From Thermogemmatispora sp. (GTDB taxonomy: Bacteria; Chloroflexota; Ktedonobacteria; Ktedonobacterales; Ktedonobacteraceae): a DNA stretch of 45,821 nucleotides. Positions 33,215-42,412 of this stretch are shown piece after piece (within the stretch, counting starts at the first letter, position 1; the number at the start of each line of letters is the position of its first letter). The position numbers were made by a program, and so were the translations under genes. Under the pieces are notes generated by a model. The model did no database searches. It was not told where the DNA came from and saw only the letters and a program-made list of their open reading frames with translations. The DNA lies in NCBI RefSeq assembly GCF_019683635.1, contig NZ_JADGIA010000014.1, positions 1 through 45,821 of the forward strand. The letters run 5' to 3'.

Positions 33215-35446
33215 TTAGCGAACAATCACGCTCGTCAACTGCAACTCCCGAGCATCCGGTATCGCCCTCACTGCCCCGGATGCACTTTGCAGCTGCACAG
33301 GCAGTCTGGCCTGCACATCCATCATTGTACTGCCCGAACGGCTCACAGGTACAAGCGCAATAGAAATATGGGCTAGCCCGGGAGCGACGTGGGCAGAACC
33401 CAGGCTGAAAGCCAGAGTCTTCAGCATATAGATCTGACCAGGCCGCCAGGTCGTTGTTGGGCAAAAAGCGAAGCCTGGGAAATCCTGCGACAAGAGGTGC
33501 TCATGGCCAGCGCTATCTCTGAGCAAGACCAGGAGATTGAGCGCGGGCAGCGAGGTGCTTCTGGCTTGCAGATAGAACGTGAACTGCAGATAGGTTCCAC
33601 CATCGATCGTCGCTGGTGTCGGCGTACTGTAGCCTACCACATCAACCACAGGCTGAGCGCTGTCACTCTTGCTGAAGGTTGCCGTGATCGGGTGCTCCAC
33701 CTGCTGCTCCGTAACCCACTGGAAGGAGCAGAAAGCGCTGGGCAGAGCGGGTAGAGCCTCTGGTCCGCTCTGCACTGGGGAGACGGACGAGATGCCCGGA
33801 GCTGGGAGACCGCGTTTTAGCAGTAGATAGCCATCCTGAGCGGCCACGATACCGTATTGCCCACTGAAGAGAACCTTCTTGACCTCAGCGCTATAGCTGT
33901 TCAGGAAGAGCGGATACATATCGCTCGTCACATCAAGAAAGATATAATCGGCCTGCTGATCCGCATAGGGGAAGAGGTAGATGCGCTGCCGATGGCTGAT
34001 ATGGGGGACCAGAGCCGACTGGGCCGAAACGGAGGCCGAGGGTGGAATCATTTGAATGAAGCGCTCAGCGAGCTGGGTATGGGCACTGACCGCCGGCCAT
34101 TTGAAACCCGGCGAAAAGGGCATTGTACCATGAGCGTCATCGGCCCGCGTCACCGAGACGAGCAGATAGACCATGAGTAGTGTCAGCAAGATGAGCTGTC
34201 CCCAGCTTAGAGAACTAGGCAAGCGCGACAGACCTGCCAGCGCTCCGGGCGTGGGCAGGCGCGAGCGCCAGCTCTCCCAGGCAGCCGTCGTTCTCTTCCA
34301 GAGGGCACGACTCCAGCGCAGCAGCCACTGAGCTGCCCAGCCAATAACTACTAGCGCCTCGATGCTCGCGAAGATCAGCACGGGCACAATCTCGGCATTG
34401 TAGTGATAGAGACCGCTATACATATCGGGCTTCGAGCTGAGCAAATTGAGCGCTAGCGTCGGCACCGCCAGCACCAGTACCCAGGGGGCCAATAGCGGCA
34501 AATAGCCAGTGGGGCTGAGCACCTGACGCAAATAGAAGAAATGCTGTGGCTCGAAGACATATTGTTTTAGAATAGTGAGCGGGTGAAGTAAGATATTCTT
34601 CGCAATATCGAGTGGTCCATTGCCGAGATGAGCGTAGCGCGAGGCCAACAACGGTCCCCCGGAGAGACGCGTAATCACCAGCTCCAGCCCGAGCCAGGCG
34701 AGGGCCAGCAGGACCAGGCCAAGGCCGGATCGCCAGCGTCGCTGGAAGGGGAGCGACCACAAGCCGAAGAGGGCCACGAGGACAGGAATCTCCTCTTTAC
34801 AGGCCATCGCCAGAACCGCGAAGATGAAGGTCCACACTGTCTGCCCTGTATACATAAAATAGAGCACAAACAGTAGCAGGGCAGAGGTAAAGGTGACGGC
34901 ATGGAAGTCATTGAGCAAGGCCAGGTTCTGGAGAGGGTGCAATAGATAGAGCAGGGCAAAACCGACAGCGATCCACTCGTTGCGCAAGCGCAGGCGGGCC
35001 AGCCAGAAGGCGGGGAAGGCGCCAGTGGCCACCACCAATGTCTGCAGCACGAGTAGCGTCTTCGGCGTCGCCCAGAGCAGATAGAGCAAGGCTACAGGAA
35101 AGAGGATCGGCTCAAAGTGGATTGCGAAGCGACTAATCCCGTTGCTGCCATAGCAATTTGTATCACCGACAATGTTGCAAATCGTTTGATGGGGAATCCC
35201 GCTATGCAAAATTGACCAGACCGCCTGATCCATAATCCCCAGATCTTCGGCGTTGGTCTGGAAGGCATCCTGACGGGCCGTCAAATACCAGATAAAGAAG
35301 GCAGAAAAGAGGAGAGTCGCCCCCGCCACCAAAGCCATCGCTACCCAGAAGGAGCGTCGACGCGGCAGCGGCTCAGGTGGAGGATAGAGATAGAGGCGGT
35401 TCCAGCAGACGGCCAGCCACTTACGCAGGGCAGAGCTAGTTTTCAT
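33215..35446 (-). CDS. DUF2079 polytopic membrane protein
   Basis: A 743-residue membrane protein of the DUF2079 family, distantly related to GT-C glycosyltransferases. One helix (about 35-57) precedes a short exported loop with QTNAEDLGIMDQAVWSILH and CNIVGDTNCYG, then many helices (about 110-430); the GT-C-like acidic residues fall in EDLGIMDQ and DFHAVTF. The second half is mostly a soluble extracytoplasmic domain, ending in a beta-rich module. It likely adds or moves sugars at the outer face of the membrane. The ATG at 35446 has GGAGGGAGGGGG directly upstream and overlaps the flippase gene end by 11 bases. A longer reading from 35533 lies inside that gene. Confidence 0.82.
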   Translation of the reverse strand: MKTSSALRKWLAVCWNRLYLYPPPEPLPRRRSFWVAMALVAGATLLFSAFFIWYLTARQDAFQTNAEDLGIMDQAVWSILHSGIPHQTICNIVGDTNCYGSNGISRFAIHFEPILFPVALLYLLWATPKTLLVLQTLVVATGAFPAFWLARLRLRNEWIAVGFALLYLLHPLQNLALLNDFHAVTFTSALLLFVLYFMYTGQTVWTFIFAVLAMACKEEIPVLVALFGLWSLPFQRRWRSGLGLVLLALAWLGLELVITRLSGGPLLASRYAHLGNGPLDIAKNILLHPLTILKQYVFEPQHFFYLRQVLSPTGYLPLLAPWVLVLAVPTLALNLLSSKPDMYSGLYHYNAEIVPVLIFASIEALVVIGWAAQWLLRWSRALWKRTTAAWESWRSRLPTPGALAGLSRLPSSLSWGQLILLTLLMVYLLVSVTRADDAHGTMPFSPGFKWPAVSAHTQLAERFIQMIPPSASVSAQSALVPHISHRQRIYLFPYADQQADYIFLDVTSDMYPLFLNSYSAEVKKVLFSGQYGIVAAQDGYLLLKRGLPAPGISSVSPVQSGPEALPALPSAFCSFQWVTEQQVEHPITATFSKSDSAQPVVDVVGYSTPTPATIDGGTYLQFTFYLQARSTSLPALNLLVLLRDSAGHEHLLSQDFPGFAFCPTTTWRPGQIYMLKTLAFSLGSAHVAPGLAHISIALVPVSRSGSTMMDVQARLPVQLQSASGAVRAIPDARELQLTSVIVR

Positions 35447-36605
35447 ACCCCCTCCCTCCATCATGGGAAGCGACCGTCTCCTCAGAGACTGCAGTCTGCG
35501 GCGTCTGGCCCTCTCGCTCTTTCTGCTCTTCATGACCGACTGTCACAGCCAAAGATGGAGATGCTGTCTCATCCTTGGGGGCAGTCAGGTGCTCGCCAGA
35601 CGGTGATGCGCCTTGTCCCTCTCCCTGCTCTGCCACCTGCTCAGCGCGAATCTGGCGAATCTGGCGCAGGCCGCCGAGATAGGCCACGCTGACGCAGAGC
35701 AGCTCGGCCAGCGTTGAGACCAAGCGCGAGAGCAGGGCCATTACATAGCCGAGGGCTGCAGGCAAAGCGGGCAGCGAGAAAGCGAAGAGCAGGGCAATGG
35801 CCCCCTCGCGGAAGCCTAAACCACTAGGCGTGATAAAGGAGATGAAGCCGATATCCCAACCGAGCGCGTAAATGCCAACGCAGATCGGCAGAGCCACCAG
35901 AGGTGTCGTCGGCCACAAGGCCAGCACCAGCACATAGAAAGCCAGGCCGGCGATTAACCAGCTCAGGCACCAGAAGAGGGAGACCAACAAAATATCGCGG
36001 TAGCGCAGAGCCAGTCTCACCGGCTCTCGTCTGAGTAGACGCAGAGCCAGATTGAGCAGACCCCCGAGGATACGCGGATGCAGCCCGATCAGCACCGCCA
36101 GCATAGCGACAGCGCTGAAGCTGAGAAAGAAGAGGCCCTGGGTTGAGCCTAGTGCATGGATGTCGCCCCAGAAAAGCAGGCTGAGCGCGAAGATGAAGGC
36201 GGCGGTTGCCAGCTTCGTCACCAGCTCGACCACCATGCTAGTGAAAGCCAGTGAACGCGGCACGCCATACTTACCGACCCAGAGAATACGCGTCAGCACA
36301 TGCCAGACGTTGCCGGGGATATAGCGCACAAACTCTGAACCCAGATAGATACGCAGGCTAGCGCCCAGGGGCAAGTGGTAGCCGAGGCGAGCCAGGACAT
36401 TTTTCCAGATCAGCCCGAAAGACAGCTCCTGCAGCACAAAGCCCAGGAAAGCCAGGCCCAGCAGGACCGGATTCCACTCAAAGCGATGGGAGGCCAGGGC
36501 GCTCCAGTTATTCTTCACCTGGATAGCGAAGAAGACCAGCACCAACACTGGCAGACCGAAGCGCACCAGGACCTTGACCCAGCGTATAAGGACCGCTCTG
36601 CTCAT
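35436..36605 (-). CDS. Flippase-like membrane protein (LPG synthase TM / AglD2 type)
   Basis: A 389-residue protein with about eight to nine membrane helices in the lysylphosphatidylglycerol synthetase transmembrane (UPF0104) fold. Typical features are LGSEFVRYIPGNVWHVLTRILWVGKYGVPRSLAFTSMVVELVTK near the middle and TPSGLGFREGAIALLF toward the C terminus. The last 70 residues are hydrophilic and disordered. Such proteins are often found next to dolichol-type glycosyltransferases and are proposed to flip lipid-linked sugars. It overlaps the upstream glycosyltransferase by four bases (ATGA). Confidence 0.85.
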   Translation of the reverse strand: MSRAVLIRWVKVLVRFGLPVLVLVFFAIQVKNNWSALASHRFEWNPVLLGLAFLGFVLQELSFGLIWKNVLARLGYHLPLGASLRIYLGSEFVRYIPGNVWHVLTRILWVGKYGVPRSLAFTSMVVELVTKLATAAFIFALSLLFWGDIHALGSTQGLFFLSFSAVAMLAVLIGLHPRILGGLLNLALRLLRREPVRLALRYRDILLVSLFWCLSWLIAGLAFYVLVLALWPTTPLVALPICVGIYALGWDIGFISFITPSGLGFREGAIALLFAFSLPALPAALGYVMALLSRLVSTLAELLCVSVAYLGGLRQIRQIRAEQVAEQGEGQGASPSGEHLTAPKDETASPSLAVTVGHEEQKEREGQTPQTAVSEETVASHDGGRGYEN

Positions 36606-37639
36606 TGGACATCGATTTCCTGCTTAATACTATACTCCTCCCCTGGTTGGAAGGCATAATGGCGGATCATCTCGCTCTGCAGGCCCACCAGAACGAACTG
36701 GACCCCGAAGATCATGAGCAGAATGCCAACGAAGAGCATTGGCTGCGTATGAATAGGCTGATTTTCGATCAGGCGGCTGCGAATCACCACCCAGGCATCG
36801 ATCAGCAGCCCGAGCAGGAACGTCCAGAAACCGAAGGGGCCAAAGAAGCGCAAAGGCGTACGCAGAAAGGTCGTCAGGAAGAGCACATTGAGCAGATCGA
36901 TCAACCCGCGAGCGAAGCGTCGGGCCCCAAACTTCGAGACTCCGAAGCGACGGGGGTGATGGCGAACCTTGATCTCGGTCACGCGGTAGCCGCGCCACTG
37001 GGCCATAACCGGAACAAAGCGGTGGAACTCGCCATAGAGCTTGAGATGGGCATCATCGATGACCTCGCGCCGATAGGCTTTAAAGCCATTATTGATATCG
37101 TGCAGCGGGACACCGGTCAGCGTTCTGACCAGGGCATTGAAGATGCGCGAGGGGAAAGTCTTGGTAATAGGATCGAGGCGCGGATACTTCCAACCGGAGA
37201 CCAGATCATAGCCCTCCTCAAGCTTCTCCAGGAAGCGCGGGATCTCAGCAGGATCGTCCTGGAGATCGCCATCCATCGTAAAGACAATCTTTCCCCGACA
37301 GCGGCTAAAGCCCGCCACCAGCGCTGGAGTTTTGCCGAAATTCTTGCGGAAGCGAATGACGCGCACGATACCGGGATGTTCATCGTGCAGGGCCTTCACC
37401 TCGGCAAAGGTATTATCGGTACTGCCATCATCGACAAAGATCACCTCATAAGACTGACCGAGCTGTTCAAGCTGGGCGATCAGTCGCTCGAAGAGGGGTC
37501 GAATATTCTCCTGCTCGTTCATGACCGGGATCACGACCGAGATCCCCACGCCCTGCCTCTTCTCCTTGTCAGCAGTGGCCGTGACGGCGGTATCCGCTCG
37601 TTGGGGAATAGCTAGCGATGACATTTCCATCTGCTGCAT
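36602..37639 (-). CDS. Dolichol-phosphate-sugar synthase-like glycosyltransferase (GT2)
   Basis: A 345-residue GT-A enzyme of family 2, similar to DPM1/ArnC-type polyprenyl-phosphate sugar transferases. Nucleotide-sugar-binding D70-D71 (FVDDGSTDNTF) and metal-binding D123/D125 (TMDGDLQDDP) are present, then ISGWKYPR-type and NGFKAYRR acceptor-side motifs (residues about 150-190). Two C-terminal membrane helices (about 265-300 and 312-335) anchor it. It would load a sugar onto a lipid carrier in the inner leaflet, feeding the flippase-like and DUF2079 proteins. Start at the ATG at 37639 (GGAG eleven bases before); further ATGs at 37630 and 37624 are possible. A reading from 37762 runs through the promoter. 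Confidence 0.9.
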   Translation of the reverse strand: MQQMEMSSLAIPQRADTAVTATADKEKRQGVGISVVIPVMNEQENIRPLFERLIAQLEQLGQSYEVIFVDDGSTDNTFAEVKALHDEHPGIVRVIRFRKNFGKTPALVAGFSRCRGKIVFTMDGDLQDDPAEIPRFLEKLEEGYDLVSGWKYPRLDPITKTFPSRIFNALVRTLTGVPLHDINNGFKAYRREVIDDAHLKLYGEFHRFVPVMAQWRGYRVTEIKVRHHPRRFGVSKFGARRFARGLIDLLNVLFLTTFLRTPLRFFGPFGFWTFLLGLLIDAWVVIRSRLIENQPIHTQPMLFVGILLMIFGVQFVLVGLQSEMIRHYAFQPGEEYSIKQEIDVQ

Positions 37640-37700
37640 ACTCTTGGGACTCCACAAAACCCTGAGTTTAGGCTGATGCCTGCTCTCCGTGCGCCGGCCT

Positions 37701-37728
37701 ATTATAGCATACTGTCCTTCCTTGACAG
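37701..37728 (-). promoter_or_regulatory. Promoter with embedded palindrome for the envelope operon
   Basis: Minus strand: CTGTCA (37728-37723), 16 bases, TATAAT (37706-37701), with an extended-10 TGC directly before. The inverted repeat ACTGTC / GACAGT (37711-37716 and 37724-37729, seven bases apart) spans the -35 and spacer, a likely repressor site. The ATG of the glycosyltransferase lies about 55 bases past the expected start. Confidence 0.65.
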
Positions 37729-37858
37729 TAGCCGATGGTACCTTTACGTGTGGGAGGACCATCTCATTGGATCTAGAACGAATGGCTGCTAAGAAAGGAC
37801 ACGCCTCCCCCTGGAGGGCACATAGCAGCGCGCTGCGCTCGACAGCCCATGCGTGGGG

Positions 37859-38626
37859 CTACGATAAAGCGGAGAAGAGAGTGGGTCGATCACTGGTTAG
37901 AGCATCAACACCGCTCACCGCCAGCTCCCGCAGGCGTTCGACGCTATTCACCGTCCAGACGCCAAGTTTGAGGCCGTAACTATGGACGAGGGCAGGCAAC
38001 TGCGGTAGGAAAAGGGACTCATCGACATCCAGCCAGCTACAGCCTAACTCACGAGCCTGCTCTAACAGGGTATCGAGGGCCTGCCCGGCCTGGGGGTCCC
38101 AAATGTCCTCGGAGAGGATCGCGCCCGTCTCTAGCTTCGGCTCTCGTCGCTTCACTTCTGGCAAGAGATACCAGTCAAAGGAGATTACCACAGCCTGAGC
38201 GAGCATGTCCGCACGCTGTAGCTCTTCAACGACCGCTTCGGCAATGCCCGGGAAGCGCCCATAAACGCTTCCCCGCTGGCTCGGCTTGATTTCAATCCAG
38301 ACGCGTCGCTGTCCTTTGACGAGATCAAGAACCTCGCGCAGGGTGGGAATACGTTGCGGCTCCGGCCAGCCACCGGGAAAGTGGGCCGCGGCGTTGAGGC
38401 TGCGCAGATAGGCAAAGTCTAGATCAAGAATGTTTCCTCGACCATCAGTGAGTCGCTCGACAGTGGCATCATGGAAGACGATAAGATGGCCATCACGACT
38501 CATCTGCACGTCTAACTCAATGGCATCCACAGGCAAGGCTAAGGCCTGTCGGAAAGCTGCCAGGGTGTTCTCGGGCGCCAGTTGCGCCCCACCACGATGC
38601 GCAATACGCTGAACTGCACTTGCCAT
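37859..38626 (-). CDS. Glycerophosphodiester phosphodiesterase
   Basis: A 255-residue GDPD that splits glycerophosphodiesters, from phospholipid breakdown, into glycerol 3-phosphate and an alcohol. Catalytic features: H10-R11-G12 and E19 (AHRGGAQLAPENT), metal ligands E37 and D39 (IELDVQMSRDG), and H52 (VFHDATVERLT). IEIKPSQ and SWLDVDES complete the TIM barrel. There is no signal peptide, so it works in the cytoplasm, like UgpQ. GGAG lies eight bases before the ATG. It is a single gene divergent from the TIR protein. Confidence 0.93.
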   Translation of the reverse strand: MASAVQRIAHRGGAQLAPENTLAAFRQALALPVDAIELDVQMSRDGHLIVFHDATVERLTDGRGNILDLDFAYLRSLNAAAHFPGGWPEPQRIPTLREVLDLVKGQRRVWIEIKPSQRGSVYGRFPGIAEAVVEELQRADMLAQAVVISFDWYLLPEVKRREPKLETGAILSEDIWDPQAGQALDTLLEQARELGCSWLDVDESLFLPQLPALVHSYGLKLGVWTVNSVERLRELAVSGVDALTSDRPTLFSALS

Positions 38627-38936
38627 ACATCACTCCATATAAAGTGTTACACTCTGTTTAAATAAATTTCTCTAGCGAAGCAGATGGGCCGTATCAGCTC
38701 TGAAGCCGATAGCGAGCATGGGACATGTCGGATTCCTCACCTCATTTATTGCGACCTCTCTCTCACTGAGTGTATACTAGATGTGTAGCCACAGTACAAG
38801 ATGCACGTTACCTTCGTGTTTCGCTCGAAGGGGCGTTCATCCTTTTTATCCGTTCGCCAGACAGCGAAGAACCTTGTGCTTCCCGGCGGTAGGGCAAGAA
38901 CTGCCCTTGTCTCACTCATACGCAAGGAGCCAGAAC
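38627..38936. other. Divergent spacer between GDPD and TIR genes
   Basis: About 310 bases. The perfect palindrome AGTGTTACACT (38643-38653) lies just before the GDPD gene and may be an operator. The plus-strand promoter at 38749-38778 is listed separately. The open frame upstream of 38937 begins before the predicted transcription start, so it is not counted as part of the TIR gene. Confidence 0.5.
38749..38778 (+). promoter_or_regulatory. Promoter of the TIR-NB-ARC-TPR gene
   Basis: TTGCGA (38749-38754), 18 bases, TATACT (38773-38778); start expected near 38785, leaving a leader of about 150 bases before the ATG at 38937. Confidence 0.55.
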
Positions 38937-41867
38937 ATGGCAGTGAAGGTCTTCCTGGCCTACACCTTCAAAGACGAAGCCGCGCGTAACGAACTTATCA
39001 ATCATCTCTATCGACTCCGCTGGCAAGGTCTCATTGCTGATTGGGAGGAGCATGCTACGGGTCAGGGTCTTTCCTGGCAAGGAAGCGGTGAGATCAGTTC
39101 TGCCCTGGAACGAGCGCAGCTCATTCTTCTGTTAGTAAGCCCCGACTTTGTGCACTCTGCCTACTGCTACAGTGCCGAGCTGAAAGTGGCTCTCCAACGT
39201 CATAACGCTGGCCTGGCGCGGGTGATTCCCGTGCTCGTGCGGCCAACTGAGCGAGAAGATACGCCACTGGCCGATTTAGCGGCTCTGCCGACTAATGGCG
39301 TAGCAATTAGCGCCTGGGAGGATCGTGAAGCGGCCTGGCAGCAGGTGGCTGCAGAGTTAGGGGCCTGGCTCTCTGCTGCTGCGAGTGCGAGCGCCACCTC
39401 CACTGCGGCCATTCCGCTACCCCCACCACCGACCCCGCCAGTTGATCCAGCGACGGCGGCCTCTTCCTCGTCTTTGCCCTCACTCTGGCTGGTACCGTAT
39501 CGACGGAACCCGCTCTTCACTGGTCGCTCCTCGTTGTTGGCTTATCTGCACGACACGCCTATTAGCAACAAAGCCAGCGCGGTCACTCCGCCGCAAGTGG
39601 TGAGCGGACCAGCCGGCAGCGGGAAGACGCAGTTGGCCCTTGAATATGCTTATCGCTACGGCCACGAGTATGAGGCTGTGCTCTGGGTCAATGCTGCCAG
39701 TCGCCAGCTGCTCATTCATGAGTTGGCACGTATCGCTGAGGTGCTGGAGTTGCCGGAGCGCGCGCTTCCCAACCAATATCTGGTCGCCCTGGCCGTGCGT
39801 CGTTGGCTAGAAAAGAGGCCAGGCTGGCTGCTTATCCTGGATAATGTGGCGGATGGTGAGATGATTCGCGATCTGCTGCCCGTGGGAGCCCGTGGTCATC
39901 AGATTCTGCTAGCGCGTCAGCCGCTAGCCCTGTCCAAGGCTATGCAGGTGACGCTCCCTGCGCTGACGGCGGAGGAAGCTGCCCTTCTCCTGTTGCGCGC
40001 TGCTGGCTTGCTGTCGATGGAGGCAACGCTGGAGCAGGCTCCTCCAGCTGAGGCCAGCCGGGCTGACGAGGTGGTTGCCTTGCTCCGGGCCAATCCCCTG
40101 GCGCTTGTTTTGGCTGGAGCCTATATCGAGACAGAGCAATGTAGTCTCAGCAGTTACTTGAATCTTTACAAGCAAGCCTGTGTTGAGCTTCGCCGTGGCG
40201 GCTGGCCGGCCACTCATCTGGCTGACAGTCTCACTGAGTCGTTGGCGGCTGTGCTGCATATCAGTCTCTCACGTGCCGAACGCACTAGTCCAAGTGCTGC
40301 CGAGCTATTGCGTCTCTGTTCCTTCCTGCAGCCCGATCATATTCCCCTTGAGATGTTGGTGAGCGGCGGCAGTGAATTAGGGGAGAGCCTGGCTCAGCTT
40401 CTGCTGGAGCATTTCGATCTGCTCAGGCTGATCCATGATCTGCGCCGCTTTGCGCTGGTCGACTACAGTCAGGGCTCGCTGGTCCTTCATCGCCAGGTCA
40501 GCGCTTTTGTCCGTCAGCGTCTGAGTCGAGAATCGCGTCTGCTGTGGGCGGAGCAGACTATTCGCCTGGTAGAGAGCGCCTGTCAGAGCGAGACTGCTGC
40601 CCCTACAGCTCTCTGTCGGGCCTATCTGCCGCACTTACTTACCTGTGCTCGTTGGATCGAAGAGTGGCAGCTGGTCAGTCCTGATGCTGCGCGCCTCCTG
40701 GAGCAGACCGGCTATTACCTGCAGCGTTGTGTAGCCTACCGTGAGGCTGAGCCGCACTTACGCCGGGCCCTGCTCATACGTGAGCAGCAGCTTGGGCCAG
40801 AACACCCTGAGTTGAGTGCCAGCCTCTACAACCTCGCTCTCTTTTACGAGGAGCAAGGTCGATTTCACGAGGCAGAAGCGCTGTACTGGCGAGTGGTTGC
40901 GATTGAAGAGCGGCAGCCGGGGAGTGACCGCCAGGGATTGATCCGTGCTCTCTATCGGCTGGCCCTGCTCTACCGTGATCGGCGTGATTTCGAGCGTGCC
41001 GAATCGCTTTTCCTGCAAGTGTTGGAGAGCTGGCAGCAAGAGCTGGCGCCTGAGCATCCTCTGTTGGCCACACTGTACCACGAGTTGGCAACACTCTACC
41101 GGGCACAGGGACGCTATGAGCAGGCTGAGTTGCTCTATCAACGGGCGTTGCGCATGCGGGAGCATCTGCTGGGGGGCGAGCATCCAGCAGTGGCGCAGAC
41201 GCTGAGCGCTCTGGGCAGCCTCTATCATGCCCAGAGGCATCACGAGCAGGCTGAGCAGTGCTATCTCAAGGCGCTGGCGATTCATGAGGGTCTGCCGCTC
41301 GCCGAGCAGTTAGACCTGGCGACGACATTGAATAATCTCGCTTTGCTCTATCGTGAGACTGGTCGCTATGCTCAGGCCGAGCTGCTCTATCAGCGAGCGC
41401 TGGCAATCTATCGCCAGCTGGTTGGCGATGAGCATCCCTATACCGCGAGCTGTCTGGAAAATCTGGCGATGCTCTACCATGATCGCGGTGAGTATGAGCG
41501 AGCAGAATCGCTCTATCAGAGCGCTCTGCAGATTCGCGAGCGGACGCTAGGAGCTGATCATCCGGCGCTGGCTGTCAATCTGAACAATCTGGCCACGCTC
41601 TACACGGCCTTGCACAGGTATGGCCCAGCGCGGGCTTTCTTCAAGCGGGCGTTGGAGATTGGCGAGCGTGCCTTTGGCAAGAACCATCCGACGTATGCGC
41701 GTTTTCTAGAAAACTATGCCCTGCTCCTGCAGCAGACGCGCCAGGTCAGTCGAGCGCTTGAGCTGCGTGCCCGTGCTCGGGAGATCCAGGCACAGCAGGC
41801 TCAGGGTCTCTCAATGGGCCAGGTTGGAGCCGGTCCCGGTCCAGGGAAAGCGTTAGTCTCTAGCTAA
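38937..41867 (+). CDS. TIR-NB-ARC-TPR signalling protein (STAND family)
   Basis: A 976-residue protein built like plant and animal immune receptors. Residues 1-145 are a TIR domain (VKVFLAYTFKDEAARNELINHL, LLLVSPDFVHSAYCYSAELKVAL), with E81 at the position of the catalytic NADase glutamate. A Pro/Ser/Ala linker (145-185) follows. An NB-ARC NTPase comes next, with Walker A GPAGSGKT (224-231) and Walker B LLILDN (298-303), then a winged-helix/helical part. From about 590 to 960 there are roughly eight kinesin-light-chain-type TPR repeats of 42 residues. In bacteria such STAND proteins are often anti-phage sensors that deplete NAD or kill the cell, but regulatory roles also exist. ATG at 38937 with AAGGAG six bases upstream. 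Confidence 0.9.
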   Translation: MAVKVFLAYTFKDEAARNELINHLYRLRWQGLIADWEEHATGQGLSWQGSGEISSALERAQLILLLVSPDFVHSAYCYSAELKVALQRHNAGLARVIPVLVRPTEREDTPLADLAALPTNGVAISAWEDREAAWQQVAAELGAWLSAAASASATSTAAIPLPPPPTPPVDPATAASSSSLPSLWLVPYRRNPLFTGRSSLLAYLHDTPISNKASAVTPPQVVSGPAGSGKTQLALEYAYRYGHEYEAVLWVNAASRQLLIHELARIAEVLELPERALPNQYLVALAVRRWLEKRPGWLLILDNVADGEMIRDLLPVGARGHQILLARQPLALSKAMQVTLPALTAEEAALLLLRAAGLLSMEATLEQAPPAEASRADEVVALLRANPLALVLAGAYIETEQCSLSSYLNLYKQACVELRRGGWPATHLADSLTESLAAVLHISLSRAERTSPSAAELLRLCSFLQPDHIPLEMLVSGGSELGESLAQLLLEHFDLLRLIHDLRRFALVDYSQGSLVLHRQVSAFVRQRLSRESRLLWAEQTIRLVESACQSETAAPTALCRAYLPHLLTCARWIEEWQLVSPDAARLLEQTGYYLQRCVAYREAEPHLRRALLIREQQLGPEHPELSASLYNLALFYEEQGRFHEAEALYWRVVAIEERQPGSDRQGLIRALYRLALLYRDRRDFERAESLFLQVLESWQQELAPEHPLLATLYHELATLYRAQGRYEQAELLYQRALRMREHLLGGEHPAVAQTLSALGSLYHAQRHHEQAEQCYLKALAIHEGLPLAEQLDLATTLNNLALLYRETGRYAQAELLYQRALAIYRQLVGDEHPYTASCLENLAMLYHDRGEYERAESLYQSALQIRERTLGADHPALAVNLNNLATLYTALHRYGPARAFFKRALEIGERAFGKNHPTYARFLENYALLLQQTRQVSRALELRARAREIQAQQAQGLSMGQVGAGPGPGKALVSS

Positions 41868-41945
41868 TTAATGCTTGCGGAAAGGACCGAAGACGTGTGA
41901 GGATGCGAACGGTGAGCGTTGTGTAGTAGCTTGGTAGAGAGAGGC

Positions 41946-41975
41946 ACGCGGGAACATGCCGGTATGTTCCCGCGT
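41946..41975 (+). repeat. 12-bp perfect inverted repeat after the TIR gene
   Basis: ACGCGGGAACAT and ATGTTCCCGCGT flank a 6-base loop, 79 bases past the TIR gene stop and about 50 bases before the thioesterase. No T run follows; it could be a terminator-like structure or a symmetrical binding site. Confidence 0.45.
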
Positions 41976-42026
41976 TGCTGCGAGTCGCTCATCAAGACTA
42001 CAAGAAATGAAAGGCTAGGCGGAGTT

Positions 42027-42404
42027 ATGAGTCTGCAACCAGGGCTGAAAGGTGAGGCGAGCACGACAGTTGTTTATGAAAACACGGCTGCTGCTGTTGG
42101 GGCAGGGGGTGTTGAGGTCTTTGCGACCCCGATGATGATCGCCTTGATGGAGAATGCTGCCTGGCGAGCGGTAGCTGACTTCCTCGACGAGGGGTATGTA
42201 TCGGTGGGGACGCGCGTTGATGTGCAGCATCTGGCGGCAACGCCGATCGGCCAGCGCGTGCGTGCGACCGCCGAGCTGGTTGAGGTGGATGGGCGGCGCC
42301 TGGTGTTCAGGGTTGAGGCTTACGATGAGGAGAAGAAGATTGGTGAAGGCATCCATGAGCGTTTTATTGTTCACCTCCAACGCTTTTTGGAACGCCTGAA
42401 ATAA
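42027..42404 (+). CDS. FlK-type thioesterase
   Basis: A 125-residue hotdog thioesterase close to FlK, the fluoroacetyl-CoA thioesterase. Its catalytic triad is conserved with the same spacing: T34 (FATPMMIALME), E42 and H68 (VDVQHLAATPIG), matching T42, E50 and H76 of FlK. Most bacterial relatives are general acyl-CoA thioesterases and nothing here points to organofluorine metabolism. The ATG at 42027 has GGAG two to three bases upstream (GGCGGAGTT); a longer reading to 41919 crosses the inverted repeat and is not conserved. Confidence 0.88.
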   Translation: MSLQPGLKGEASTTVVYENTAAAVGAGGVEVFATPMMIALMENAAWRAVADFLDEGYVSVGTRVDVQHLAATPIGQRVRATAELVEVDGRRLVFRVEAYDEEKKIGEGIHERFIVHLQRFLERLK

Positions 42405-42412
42405 TTCCTCCC

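Noticed and set aside
36605-37615. A 336-codon plus-strand frame
   Set aside because: It is the antisense shadow of the glycosyltransferase gene.
38781-38936. 52-codon N-terminal extension of the TIR protein
   Set aside because: The predicted transcript starts after the upstream ATG, the TIR fold begins at once after the ATG at 38937, and AAGGAG precedes that ATG.
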